A DNA stretch of 39,314 nucleotides from Listeria valentina (GCF_011800755.1 NZ_JAATJW010000020.1:1-39314), one strand, 5' to 3'; shown: positions 15,724 to 23,390, numbered from the stretch's first letter. Notes: generated by a model from the letters alone, not told the origin. Numbers and translations are program-made.

Positions 15724-15812
15724 AAAAAAGCGCCGAGAACAGCGCTACTTTAAAAGTTGGTTACGGACAAAGCCTTATTTTAACTCGCTATGTTATTCTG
15801 AATAATTCCAAC
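15724..15812 (-). ncRNA. tracrRNA for Cas9
   Basis: On the minus strand the anti-repeat (plus-strand 15782-15812) pairs with the CRISPR repeat and has the characteristic AGTTAAAATAAGGC junction. The nexus GGCTTTGTCCGT follows, then a hairpin ACTTTTAAAGT and a terminator stem AGCGC/GCGCT with a T-run ending near 15724. The layout matches Streptococcus pyogenes and L. innocua tracrRNAs. The predicted primary transcript is about 89 nt. Its guide RNA partner is Cas9, divergently encoded next door. Confidence 0.95.
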
Positions 15813-15818
15813 ATCACT

Positions 15819-15846
15819 ATTATATCAAATTAAAATTATTTTGCAA
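15819..15846 (-). promoter_or_regulatory. tracrRNA promoter
   Basis: Minus strand: -35 TTGCAA (15841-15846), 16-base spacer, perfect -10 TATAAT (15819-15824), start near 15812. It is back to back with the cas9 promoter, with 8 bases between the two -35 elements. Confidence 0.85.
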
Positions 15847-15854
15847 TAGGGTTA

Positions 15855-15882
15855 TTGATTAAATATCTAAATGGTATATAAT
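15855..15882 (+). promoter_or_regulatory. cas9 promoter
   Basis: A -35 TTGATT (15855-15860), 16-base spacer and perfect -10 TATAAT (15877-15882) predict a start near 15889 and a 5' untranslated region of about 100 bases before cas9. Confidence 0.75.
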
Positions 15883-15988
15883 TAAATCGGAATTAACGAA
15901 CTACTTTTAGTGAATAGGGGACATGGGGAATCGACTAGTCTCACGTTACCTAAGAACAAATTTATTTTAAAAGAAAAGAGGCATCGAG

Positions 15989-18900
15989 ATGAAGGATTAT
16001 TCAATTAGTTTGGACATTGGGACAAACAGTGTTGGTTGGGCGGTTCTAACGGACGATCACAACCTTGTACGGCGTAGAATGAAAGTGACCGGCTTGACGG
16101 GGAAGACGAGTGTAAAGAAAAATTTTTGGGGCGTTCGTTTGTTTGATGCTGGACAAGTTGCGATGGATACACGGTTAAAACGGACAACTCGTCGTAGATT
16201 ACGTCGTCGCAAAAATCGTTTGAATTATTTGCAAGAAATTTTTGGCCCGGAAATGAACAAAGTAGATGAAAACTTTTTCGCACGACTTGATGAGAGTTAT
16301 TTAGTTGCGGATGATAAAAAGAATGAAAGGCACCCCATTTTTGGGACAATTGAAGAAGAAGTAGAGTATCATAAAAACTTTAAAACCATTTATCATCTTC
16401 GGAAGTCACTCGCGGATTCGACAGATAAAGCGGATTTGCGATTGGTTTATTTGGCTTTGGCTCACATCGTCAAATTCCGAGGGCATTTTTTGATTGAAGG
16501 GGATTTGAATCTCGAAAATAGTTCAATTAAAGAAACATTTCGCGCTTTTATGGAAGCTTATAATGAAACTGATTATGCTGGTGCAGAAATGTCAGATGAT
16601 GTGAAAGTGGAAGAAATCTTGAAGGATAAACTTTCGAGATCGCGAAAAGCTGATGAATTGCTGAAACTTTTTCCTGGTGAAAAATCAAATGGGCTATTGA
16701 ATCAGTTTTTTAAATTGATGGTCGGTAATCAAGGGAATTTTAAATCGATTTTTAAGTTGGCTGAGGATGCTAAAATTCAATTTTCGAAAGAAACTTATGA
16801 TGAAGACTTGGAAGAGTTGCTTGGGCGTATTGGGGATGACTATGCCGAACTTTTTGCTGCGGCTAAGAATGTCTATGATGCGATGGAACTGGCGAACATT
16901 TTGACGGTTAATGACCGCGCAACAAGAGCTAAATTGTCAAGTGCGATGATGAAACGTTTTAAGGAGCACAAAACGGATTTAGCAGCGTTGAAAGAGCTTA
17001 TCAAAACGCATTTGCCTGATGAATATGAAACATTCTTTGTGGATGCGAAACAAGATGGCTATGCGGGATACATTGATGGCGGGACTACTCAGGCGGAATT
17101 TTACGCCTTTTTAAAGAAAAAACTAAGTGGACTTGCGGGTGCTCAGTTGTTTCTTGAAAAGATCGAGCAAGAAGATTTTTTGAGAAAACAACGGACTTTC
17201 GATAATGGGGTGATTCCGCATCAGATTCATTTGAAGGAGTTACAGGCGATCATCAAGCAACAAGCGACTTATTATCCTTTCTTGGCGGAGAATCAGGAGA
17301 AGATTGAATCGCTTGTTACGTTTAGAATTCCTTACTATGTCGGTCCTTTGGCGAAAGATAACAGCAGATTTGCTTGGCTAGAACGTACGACGGATGAGGC
17401 AATTCGTCCGTGGAATTTACAAGAAAACATTGATGTGGCGAATTCAGCAGTGAAATTCATCGAGAAAATGACGAATTTTGATACATATTTGCCGGAAGAA
17501 AAAGTACTACCTAAACATAGTCTGATCTATGAAAAATACATGGTTTACAATGAATTAACAAAGGTTTCCTATACGGATGATCGAGGGATCGTACAAAATT
17601 TTAATGGGCAAGAAAAACTGGATATCTTTAATCAATTGTTTAAAGCTCAGCGTAAGGTGACTCGGAAAATGCTAGAAAATTATTTGAGCAATGTCTTTGG
17701 CCTAGAAAGTCCTGAAGTGAACGGGATTGAAAACTCCTTCAATGCTTCGCTTAAGTCATATCATGATTTTATCAAAATGGGGATTTCTGAAGAGCTTTTG
17801 AATGATCCAGAAAATGAGGAAATGTTCGAAGAAATCGTTAAAATTTTGACGGTTTTTGAGGACCGTAAGATGATTCACGCGCAACTAAGTAAATATTCGG
17901 ATCTTCTTTCAAAAGACATTTTGAAAAAATTGGAACGCCGTCATTATACGGGCTGGGGACGCTTTTCTAGAAAATTATTGGTTGGTATTCGTGACAAGCA
18001 GTCGCAAAAAACAATTTTGGATTATTTAATGAGTGACGATGGGGTTAAGAAAAATATTAACCGAAACTTGATGCAACTCATTTCGGATAAGAATTTGAGC
18101 TTTAAGGAAATTATTGAAAAAGCAAGTGTAGACATGTCTGCAGGGATTGATGAAATTGTGCGAGAATTGCCTGGCAGTCCTGCTATTAAAAAAGGAATTT
18201 TACAAAGTTTGAAAGTCGTTCAAGAGTTAGTAGGGATTATGGGGTATCCACCTAAGAAAATTGTGATCGAAATGGCTCGCGAAACTCAGACGACTGCAAA
18301 AGGAAGGAATAATTCCAAGCCTCGGTTGAAAAGACTTGAAGAATCGATTCGCGAACTTAAAAGCGATATTTTAAAAGAACATCCAGCGACAAATGCTGAC
18401 TTGCAGGATGATCGTTTGTATTTGTATTACTTACAAAATGGGAGAGATATGTATACGGGTAAGCCGCTAGATATACACAATCTCTCACAATACGACATTG
18501 ACCATATTATTCCACAGAGCTTTATAACTGATAATTCATTAGATAATCGTGTGCTAGTAACTTCTGCCGGAAACCGTGGGAAATCAGATGATGTTCCTAA
18601 TATTGATGTAGTCAGGAAAATGAAATCAATTTGGGATTCACTTCATCGTGCAAAATTAATCAGTGATAAGAAATTAAATAACTTAACAAAAGCAGAGCGT
18701 GGTGGATTAACAGAAAAAGATAAACTAGGATTCATCAAACGTCAACTTGTTGAAACGAGACAAATCACTAAAAATGTTGCGGGCATTCTTCATCAACAGT
18801 TTAATGGAGAAAAAGACTCAGAGGGGAAAACCATTTTTAAAACTCAAATTGTCACACTGAAATCAGCTTTAACTAGTCGCTTTAGGCAAATGACTAAGCT

Positions 18901-19987
18901 ATATAAGGTCAGAGAAATCAATGATTACCATCACGCACATGATGCCTATCTAAATGGTGTTGTGGCAAACGCTTTATTAAAAGTCTATCCAAAGCTTGCC
19001 CCAGAGTTTGTCTATGGAGATTATCGTAAATTTGACTTTTTCAAAGATAACAAAGCAACAGAGAAAACGCAATTTTACTCGAATATTATGCGCTTTTTTG
19101 ATACGGATAGAAGAGCCGATGAAAATGGTGAAATTGTTTGGCATAAAGAACGAGATATCAAGACAATCAAAAAAGTTTTAGGCTATCACCAAATGAATAT
19201 TGTTAAAAAAGTTGAAGTGCAAACGGGTAGCTTTTCTAAAGAATCGATTTTGCCGAAAGGACCTTCGAAAAAGTTGATTCCGCGTAAAAATGAGTGGGAT
19301 ACAACTAAATATGGTGGTTTTGACAGTCCGATTGTAGCTTATTCGATCTTGTTTACTCATGAAAAAGGAAAGAGTCGTAAAGTCACGCAGGAAATTTTAG
19401 GAATTACAATTATGGAACGAACAGCATTTGAAAAAGACGCCGTGCGCTTTTTGGAAAGTAGAGGTTACATCAATCCAACTGTCCAACTGAAGTTACCTAA
19501 ATATGCGCTTTATGAATTTGAAGATGGTCGTCGTCGTTTACTGGCTAGTGCGGGCGAAGCACAAAAAGGAAATCAAATGATTCTTCCTAATCACTTAGTT
19601 GAATTGTTATATCACGCAAAAATTAGTATGGGTAATTCGGCTGAAAAAGATGACAGCTTAGAATATGTTGAAAAGCATAGAGAGAGTTTTTCAGAGGTTT
19701 TGGCAGCGGTCAGTGTATTTACCAAGAAATACACATTAGCTCATAAGCGGTTAGAGCAGGTTGAAGCGTTATACGAAAAAAATCAAGATGCTCCTGCCCA
19801 AGAAATGGCGGTTTCGTTTGTTAATTTGATGCAGCTTAATAAAATGGGGGCCCCAGCTAGCTTTGAGTTTTTTGGCGAAAAAATTGATCGTCACCGGTAC
19901 ACAAGTACAGCTGAACTACTAAAAGCAACCATTGTTTATCAGTCGATAACAGGACTTTATGAAGCAAGAAAGCGAGTGGATGAATAA
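15989..19987 (+). CDS. cas9: Cas9, type II-A RNA-guided DNA endonuclease
   Basis: 1332 residues, close to L. innocua Cas9 (1334). RuvC-I SLDIGTNSVGWAV has Asp9; the bridge helix is Arg-rich (RTTRRRLRRRKNR). RuvC-II IVIEMARE has Glu761. HNH YDIDHIIPQSF has Asp838 and His839 with Asn862 (AGNRGK). RuvC-III DYHHAHDAYLN has His982 and Asp985. All catalytic residues are present. In the PAM-interacting domain DRHRYTS has Arg1301 and Arg1303, aligned with the two arginines that read GG in S. pyogenes Cas9, so an NGG-like PAM is inferred. Ribosome site AGAGG, 7 bases before ATG. Leu codon TTG, common elsewhere, seems absent from about 18430 to 19245 (HNH to RuvC-III), hinting at a recombinant patch. 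The stop is followed at once by a cas1 stub. Confidence 0.98.
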   Translation: MKDYSISLDIGTNSVGWAVLTDDHNLVRRRMKVTGLTGKTSVKKNFWGVRLFDAGQVAMDTRLKRTTRRRLRRRKNRLNYLQEIFGPEMNKVDENFFARLDESYLVADDKKNERHPIFGTIEEEVEYHKNFKTIYHLRKSLADSTDKADLRLVYLALAHIVKFRGHFLIEGDLNLENSSIKETFRAFMEAYNETDYAGAEMSDDVKVEEILKDKLSRSRKADELLKLFPGEKSNGLLNQFFKLMVGNQGNFKSIFKLAEDAKIQFSKETYDEDLEELLGRIGDDYAELFAAAKNVYDAMELANILTVNDRATRAKLSSAMMKRFKEHKTDLAALKELIKTHLPDEYETFFVDAKQDGYAGYIDGGTTQAEFYAFLKKKLSGLAGAQLFLEKIEQEDFLRKQRTFDNGVIPHQIHLKELQAIIKQQATYYPFLAENQEKIESLVTFRIPYYVGPLAKDNSRFAWLERTTDEAIRPWNLQENIDVANSAVKFIEKMTNFDTYLPEEKVLPKHSLIYEKYMVYNELTKVSYTDDRGIVQNFNGQEKLDIFNQLFKAQRKVTRKMLENYLSNVFGLESPEVNGIENSFNASLKSYHDFIKMGISEELLNDPENEEMFEEIVKILTVFEDRKMIHAQLSKYSDLLSKDILKKLERRHYTGWGRFSRKLLVGIRDKQSQKTILDYLMSDDGVKKNINRNLMQLISDKNLSFKEIIEKASVDMSAGIDEIVRELPGSPAIKKGILQSLKVVQELVGIMGYPPKKIVIEMARETQTTAKGRNNSKPRLKRLEESIRELKSDILKEHPATNADLQDDRLYLYYLQNGRDMYTGKPLDIHNLSQYDIDHIIPQSFITDNSLDNRVLVTSAGNRGKSDDVPNIDVVRKMKSIWDSLHRAKLISDKKLNNLTKAERGGLTEKDKLGFIKRQLVETRQITKNVAGILHQQFNGEKDSEGKTIFKTQIVTLKSALTSRFRQMTKLYKVREINDYHHAHDAYLNGVVANALLKVYPKLAPEFVYGDYRKFDFFKDNKATEKTQFYSNIMRFFDTDRRADENGEIVWHKERDIKTIKKVLGYHQMNIVKKVEVQTGSFSKESILPKGPSKKLIPRKNEWDTTKYGGFDSPIVAYSILFTHEKGKSRKVTQEILGITIMERTAFEKDAVRFLESRGYINPTVQLKLPKYALYEFEDGRRRLLASAGEAQKGNQMILPNHLVELLYHAKISMGNSAEKDDSLEYVEKHRESFSEVLAAVSVFTKKYTLAHKRLEQVEALYEKNQDAPAQEMAVSFVNLMQLNKMGAPASFEFFGEKIDRHRYTSTAELLKATIVYQSITGLYEARKRVDE

Positions 19988-20080
19988 ATGGGTTGGCGCA
20001 CGATCATCGTGAATCAGCATTCGAAGCTAGGGACGAGTGGTGCGATTACGAAATGTTGGGAAAACTTTCCGAGGTTTTAG
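19988..20080 (+). pseudogene. cas1: cas1 stub: remnant of the deleted adaptation module
   Basis: The ATG abuts the cas9 stop (TAAATG). The first 14 codons, MGWRTIIVNQHSKL, match the type II-A Cas1 N-terminus (MGWRTVVVNTHSKLS in the family, from memory). The frame then runs straight into the CRISPR leader (GTSGAITKCWENFPRF) and stops inside the first repeat. The rest of cas1, and all of cas2 and csn2, are absent. The joint lies at or just after 20026-20031, where cas1 and leader share GCTA. Confidence 0.85.
20026..20073 (+). promoter_or_regulatory. Truncated leader of CRISPR array 2
   Basis: 48 bases matching the repeat-proximal leader of array 1 with 4 mismatches. The upstream promoter part is missing because the sequence joins the cas1 stub, so array 2 has no visible promoter of its own and would depend on cas9 readthrough. 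Confidence 0.8.
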
Positions 20081-20109
20081 AGCTATGTTATTCTGAATGG
20101 TTCCAAAAC
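20026..20109 (+). repeat. Right arm of inverted leader-repeat pair
   Basis: Inverted counterpart of 15412-15495. Together they bracket 4.5 kb holding the array 1 promoter, tracrRNA and cas9. Confidence 0.9.
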
Positions 20110-20175
20110 AATCTCAGACTCTACAATATCAAGACCGAAGTTTTAGAGCCATGATTCCGAACAAATTCAAGCCGC
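20074..20175 (+). CRISPR. Type II-A CRISPR array 2, one spacer
   Basis: One intact 36-base repeat (20074-20109), one 30-base spacer (20110-20139) and a degenerate terminal repeat beginning GTTTTAGAGCCATG at 20140. The repeat differs from array 1 at positions 10 (C) and 24 (A) and at both sites matches the tracrRNA anti-repeat. This is the canonical place for a type II-A array (after csn2), here pulled up against cas9 by the cas1-csn2 deletion. Confidence 0.85.
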
Positions 20176-20216
20176 TTGCTGCATTTGCCTATTCGCACTT
20201 GAAGTAAGCGGTTTTC
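20169..20216 (+). terminator. Terminator of the cas9/array 2 transcript
   Basis: AAGCCGCTT (20169-20177) pairs with AAGCGGTTTT (20206-20215), one G-U included, around a long loop, and ends in a T-run. From here to 20370 I see only AT-rich spacer. Confidence 0.65.
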
Positions 20217-20370
20217 TAATAAAATAAGAATTTTGTTCCATAAATGTGTCGGTTTTTTAAACATTGAGTTAGAAAAAACATTTTTTGTATGCGCTTACTA
20301 CGTTGGTGTTGTTTTCATATTGAAGTCGTGATAAGATGATTACTGTAATATGAAGTTACTGTTTTTTTAG

Positions 20371-20399
20371 TTGTGCTTTCCTTTAAAATATTCTATGAT
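20371..20399 (+). promoter_or_regulatory. Promoter of the ArsC/Spx-like gene
   Basis: TTGTGC (20371-20376), 17 bases, TATGAT (20394-20399), about 35 bases before the coding start. Confidence 0.6.
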
Positions 20400-20433
20400 A
20401 GAAAGTGAATAGAGTATGAAGGGAGCAACTGAT

Positions 20434-20787
20434 GTGATTGATTTTTACTGCTATCCAAAATGTTCAACTTGCCGGAAAGCGAAGGCTTGGCTCGATGAAA
20501 ATCAAGTGAAGTATAACCAAATTGACTTGGTTGAAACGCCGCCAACTGCGGAAACGCTCAAAGCGCTTTGGCAGAAAAGTGGGTTGCCGCTACGCCGTTT
20601 CTTTAACACAAGTGGGATTAAATACCGCGAGCTTGGTCTTAAAGACAAACTTGAGGATATGCCGGAGGATGAAGCATTCAAGCTGCTTGCTTCTGATGGG
20701 AAACTCATTAAGCGCCCGCTTACAACGGACGGGAATAAGGTAACACTCGGCTTTAAAGAGCAAGAATTTGAAGCTGATTGGAAATAA
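20434..20787 (+). CDS. ArsC/Spx-family protein (YusI-like)
   Basis: 117 residues with a thioredoxin-like ArsC fold. The redox motif CYPKCSTCRKAKAWL has a CxxC at the N-terminus, followed by LRRFFNTSGIKYRELGLKD and the family's conserved KRPLTTDG near the end. This pattern fits the Spx/ArsC/YusI branch (B. subtilis YusI also sits beside gcvH). It lacks evidence for arsenate reduction in context, so the name is structural. I chose GTG 20434 because GGGAG lies 8 bases upstream and the protein then begins directly at the first beta strand. ATG 20416 has no good site. The gene reads into gcvH. Confidence 0.85.
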   Translation: MIDFYCYPKCSTCRKAKAWLDENQVKYNQIDLVETPPTAETLKALWQKSGLPLRRFFNTSGIKYRELGLKDKLEDMPEDEAFKLLASDGKLIKRPLTTDGNKVTLGFKEQEFEADWK

Positions 20788-20828
20788 TAAAGCGTAATAG
20801 CAAAGAGAAAAAAGGAGGAATTTTTAAA

Positions 20829-21218
20829 ATGGCTGTGAATATACCAGAAACTTTAAAGTATTCAAGTGATGATGAATGGGTGAAAAAAGACGGCGATACA
20901 TATCTGATTGGAATCACGGATTTCGCACAAGATCAGTTAGGGGACATTGTATTCGTTGAACTCCCTGAAGTTGGCGATGAATTTGAAAAAGATGGTGGAT
21001 ATGGAAGTGTTGAATCAGTTAAAACGGTTTCTGATCTTCTAGCACCGATTGCTTGTAAAGTCGTTGAAATCAATCCGGCTCTTGAAGATGCTCCGGAAAC
21101 GTTAAATAGCGATCCATACGGCGAAGGCTGGATTTTGAAAGTGGAAGCAACAAATGAAGCAGATTTGGATGAACTACTTTCAAGCGAAGATTACCAAAAA
21201 CGCGTTGACGAAGCGTAA
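20829..21218 (+). CDS. gcvH: Glycine cleavage system H protein
   Basis: 129 residues, the usual length. This is the lipoyl carrier that shuttles the methylamine group between glycine cleavage enzymes. In Gram-positive bacteria it also relays lipoyl groups to other dehydrogenase complexes. The lipoylation motif is SVESVKTVSD with Lys65, and the N-terminal YSSDDEW and C-terminal GEGWILKV stretches are typical. AAAGGAGG precedes the ATG at 20829. No gcvT/gcvP genes are nearby, consistent with its stand-alone placement in Firmicutes. Confidence 0.95.
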   Translation: MAVNIPETLKYSSDDEWVKKDGDTYLIGITDFAQDQLGDIVFVELPEVGDEFEKDGGYGSVESVKTVSDLLAPIACKVVEINPALEDAPETLNSDPYGEGWILKVEATNEADLDELLSSEDYQKRVDEA

Positions 21219-21231
21219 GGAATAGACAGCG

Positions 21232-21265
21232 AAAACCGGTTCCCTTGTGGAGCCGGTTTTTCTTC
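21232..21265 (+). terminator. Terminator after gcvH
   Basis: AAAACCGG pairs with CCGGTTTT (one mismatch or wobble pair within the extended stem), followed by T residues. It lies 14 bases after the gcvH stop and directly before the ribosome site of the next gene, so partial readthrough is possible. Confidence 0.75.
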
Positions 21266-21285
21266 ATGGAAAGGAGGAAATGCTT

Positions 21286-21594
21286 GTGCTCACTTTTGGG
21301 AAGCAAGAACTTGAGGCGGTGCTTAAGGAAAAACGGGATCAGCTCTTCTTTTTTTACACGCCGATGTGTGGCGGGTGTCAGGTTGCTCGTGAAATGATTG
21401 AACTCGTGTTGAAAGGGGAGGCGGGACTACAAATTGCCGAAATCGACCTTAACTACATCCCAGATTATGCTAGTCAATTTGAAATTGAATCCGTTCCTGC
21501 GCTTGTCGCGATTCAAAATGGCAAGCTCGTCGCTAAGCGCTACGAAATCAATAATGTCATGGATGTCTTTGAATTTACTTCCAAATTTGCCTAA
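21286..21594 (+). CDS. Thioredoxin-like protein with CGGC active site
   Basis: 102 residues with a thioredoxin fold: strand LFFFYT, active-site motif MCGGCQVAREM, the cis-Pro region ESVPALVAIQNGK, and a C-terminal helix. The CGGC differs from classical CGPC and suggests a YusE-type thioredoxin of unknown partner. GTG 21286 has AAGGAGG 8 bases upstream and is preferred to ATG 21280, whose spacing to the same site is too short. It lies between gcvH and the cation transporter, as in related Listeria (lmo2424, from memory). Confidence 0.82.
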   Translation: MLTFGKQELEAVLKEKRDQLFFFYTPMCGGCQVAREMIELVLKGEAGLQIAEIDLNYIPDYASQFEIESVPALVAIQNGKLVAKRYEINNVMDVFEFTSKFA

Positions 21595-21709
21595 AGGAAA
21601 AACTTTTTCCTTCTCGATATAGAGCTGAACACTACTAAAAAGATTGCTGTAGACCCAAAGCGGCAGGCTGTGATAAGATAACTACGGCAAAAAGTTCTGG
21701 GGGTTTAAA

Positions 21710-22597
21710 ATGGAAGCAAGTCATGTAGAAAAACATAAAAATTTAACGATTCTTTCGGTGATCAGTAACTTTGTGATTGTCGTTTTGAAATTGATCATCG
21801 GGTTTTTGACAGGATCGGTTGCTGTCATTTCAGAGGGAATTCATTCTTCAATGGATTTATTCGCCTCAGTCATCACTTTTTTTTCACTCCGAATTTCTGG
21901 ACGTCCGGCCGATGAGGATCATCCTTATGGGCATGGTAAAGCGGAAAATATTGCAGGAACAATCGAAACGCTGTTGATTTTTGTAGCGGGAATTTGGATT
22001 ATCACAGAGTCGATCGACAAGTTTTTCAATCCACATGAAATTAGACTGCCAATGCTTGGAATCGGAGTTATGGTACTTGGCGCACTCATCAATTTCGTCG
22101 TTTCTCGCATCATTAAACGAGCGGCAGATAAAGCCAATTCGGTTGCGATGAAATCGAATGCGCTTCATTTGTATACGGATGTGTTCACCTCGCTTGGCAT
22201 TGCATTCAGTTTGCTCTTGGTTCATTTGACGGGCTGGCTGTTTCTTGATCCGATCATCGCAATTTTGACGGCGATTTATATTATGTATGAGGCTTTTAAA
22301 TTGCTGAAAGAATCTTTTCCGCCGCTTATGGATCAACGTTTGTCGCGCAAAGAAGAAGCAGAAATTAAGCGGATCATTATGGCGCATCAAGCTGAGTTTA
22401 TTGAATTCCATGATTTTCGCTCGCGTCGTGCTGGGGCAGAAGAATATATTGATTTTCATTTGGTCGTGCCTTCAGAGATGACAATCGAGACAGCGCACGC
22501 GCTCTGCAACGAAATTGAAAAAGAAATATATGACTTTTATTCGAAGGCACAGGTCTTGATTCACCTTGAGCCGGAAGAAGAACGTATTTATAGCTAA
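21710..22597 (+). CDS. Cation diffusion facilitator (CDF) metal efflux protein
   Basis: 295 residues. Proton-coupled exporter of Zn, Mn, Fe or similar divalent metals in the cytoplasmic membrane. Six membrane segments are visible. Metal-site motifs are EGIHSSMDL in segment 2 and ALHLYTDVFTS in segment 5, with the loop signature DEDHPYGHGKAE between. The cytosolic C-terminal domain contains HDFRSRRAGAEEYIDFHL. The length is typical. Its own terminator follows at 22619. Metal specificity cannot be read from the sequence. Confidence 0.9.
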   Translation: MEASHVEKHKNLTILSVISNFVIVVLKLIIGFLTGSVAVISEGIHSSMDLFASVITFFSLRISGRPADEDHPYGHGKAENIAGTIETLLIFVAGIWIITESIDKFFNPHEIRLPMLGIGVMVLGALINFVVSRIIKRAADKANSVAMKSNALHLYTDVFTSLGIAFSLLLVHLTGWLFLDPIIAILTAIYIMYEAFKLLKESFPPLMDQRLSRKEEAEIKRIIMAHQAEFIEFHDFRSRRAGAEEYIDFHLVVPSEMTIETAHALCNEIEKEIYDFYSKAQVLIHLEPEEERIYS

Positions 22598-22618
22598 ATG
22601 AAAAGTTTAATTTTTACT

Positions 22619-22648
22619 AAAGAAATCTGATTCGGATTTCTTTTTTTC
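22619..22648 (+). terminator. Terminator after the CDF gene
   Basis: AAAGAAATC (22619-22627) pairs with GATTTCTTT (22635-22643) around a short loop, then a T-run. Confidence 0.8.
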
Positions 22649-22697
22649 TTGTAGTGGTGATACAATGGGACTAACAAATTAGAGGAGCGATTTTAAT

Positions 22698-23390
22698 ATG
22701 ACAGCCATCTTAATTGCTGATGATGATAAAGAAATTGTGGATTTGGTGCAGCTCTATCTTCAAAATGAAGGCTATGAGATTTACCAGGCTTATGACGGGG
22801 AAAGAGTTTTAGAACTTGTGAATGAGCGGGAATTCTCGCTTGTGATTTTAGATATTATGATGCCAAAACTGGATGGGCTTGAGGTTTGTCGCAGAATGCG
22901 TAGCGAGGGGATTTTAACGCCGATTTTGATGCTCAGCGCGAAAGCGGAAGATAACGACAAAATTATGGGCTTACTTACGGGCGCAGATGATTATATGATC
23001 AAACCGTTCAATCCGCTAGAACTCTCGGTGCGGGTTAAAGCGATTTTGCGGCGCATCAAGCAAATGCAACAAGGAACGAGTTCGGAAAGCCATCATCTTG
23101 TGATTGGACCGATTGAAATTAATCGCGATCAACACATTGTGACGGTTTCTGGAAACGAACTGCATTTGACGACTTCGGAATTTGATATTCTTTATTTGCT
23201 GGCTAGTGAACCTGGCCGAGTTTTCAGTTCGGAATATATTTTCGAGAAAATTTGGCAAGAGCAAGCTTTTGGAGCGAGTAAAACGGTGATGGTCCACATT
23301 AGCAACTTGCGAGACAAAATGCGGGTGGCGATGGGTGGCGAAAATGTCATCAAAACGATTTGGGGAGTAGGATATAAAATTGAAATTTAA
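22698..23390 (+). CDS. cesR: OmpR-family response regulator (CesR-like)
   Basis: 230 residues. The receiver domain (about 1-120) has the acidic pocket DDD (8-10), the phospho-acceptor Asp52 in LDIMMPKLDG, and the switch/Lys region MLSAKAED and DYMIKPF. A winged-helix DNA-binding domain follows (about 135-228: LTTSEFDILYLLAS, MVHISNLRDKMR, IWGVGYKI). It overlaps the kinase gene by 11 bases, so the pair is co-translated. The position matches L. monocytogenes cesR (lmo2422), part of a cell-wall-stress/cephalosporin-response system. The symbol rests on that synteny. Confidence 0.88.
   Translation: MTAILIADDDKEIVDLVQLYLQNEGYEIYQAYDGERVLELVNEREFSLVILDIMMPKLDGLEVCRRMRSEGILTPILMLSAKAEDNDKIMGLLTGADDYMIKPFNPLELSVRVKAILRRIKQMQQGTSSESHHLVIGPIEINRDQHIVTVSGNELHLTTSEFDILYLLASEPGRVFSSEYIFEKIWQEQAFGASKTVMVHISNLRDKMRVAMGGENVIKTIWGVGYKIEI

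Noticed and set aside
15681-15833. 50-codon plus-strand frame with a CGGAG site, running antisense over the tracrRNA
   Set aside because: Its second half is simply the reverse of the tracrRNA, whose structure constrains it; there is no promoter and no protein-like signature.
15813-15988. Long tracrRNA form (natural single guide that autoregulates cas9)
   Set aside because: I looked upstream of the tracrRNA on its strand for a GTTTTAGAGC-like segment able to fold back on the anti-repeat and found none.
20140-20216. Terminal degenerate repeat plus hairpin as a built-in single guide RNA
   Set aside because: Only the first 10 bases fit the repeat, and no nexus or tracrRNA-like tail follows; it is better explained as the decayed last repeat and a terminator.
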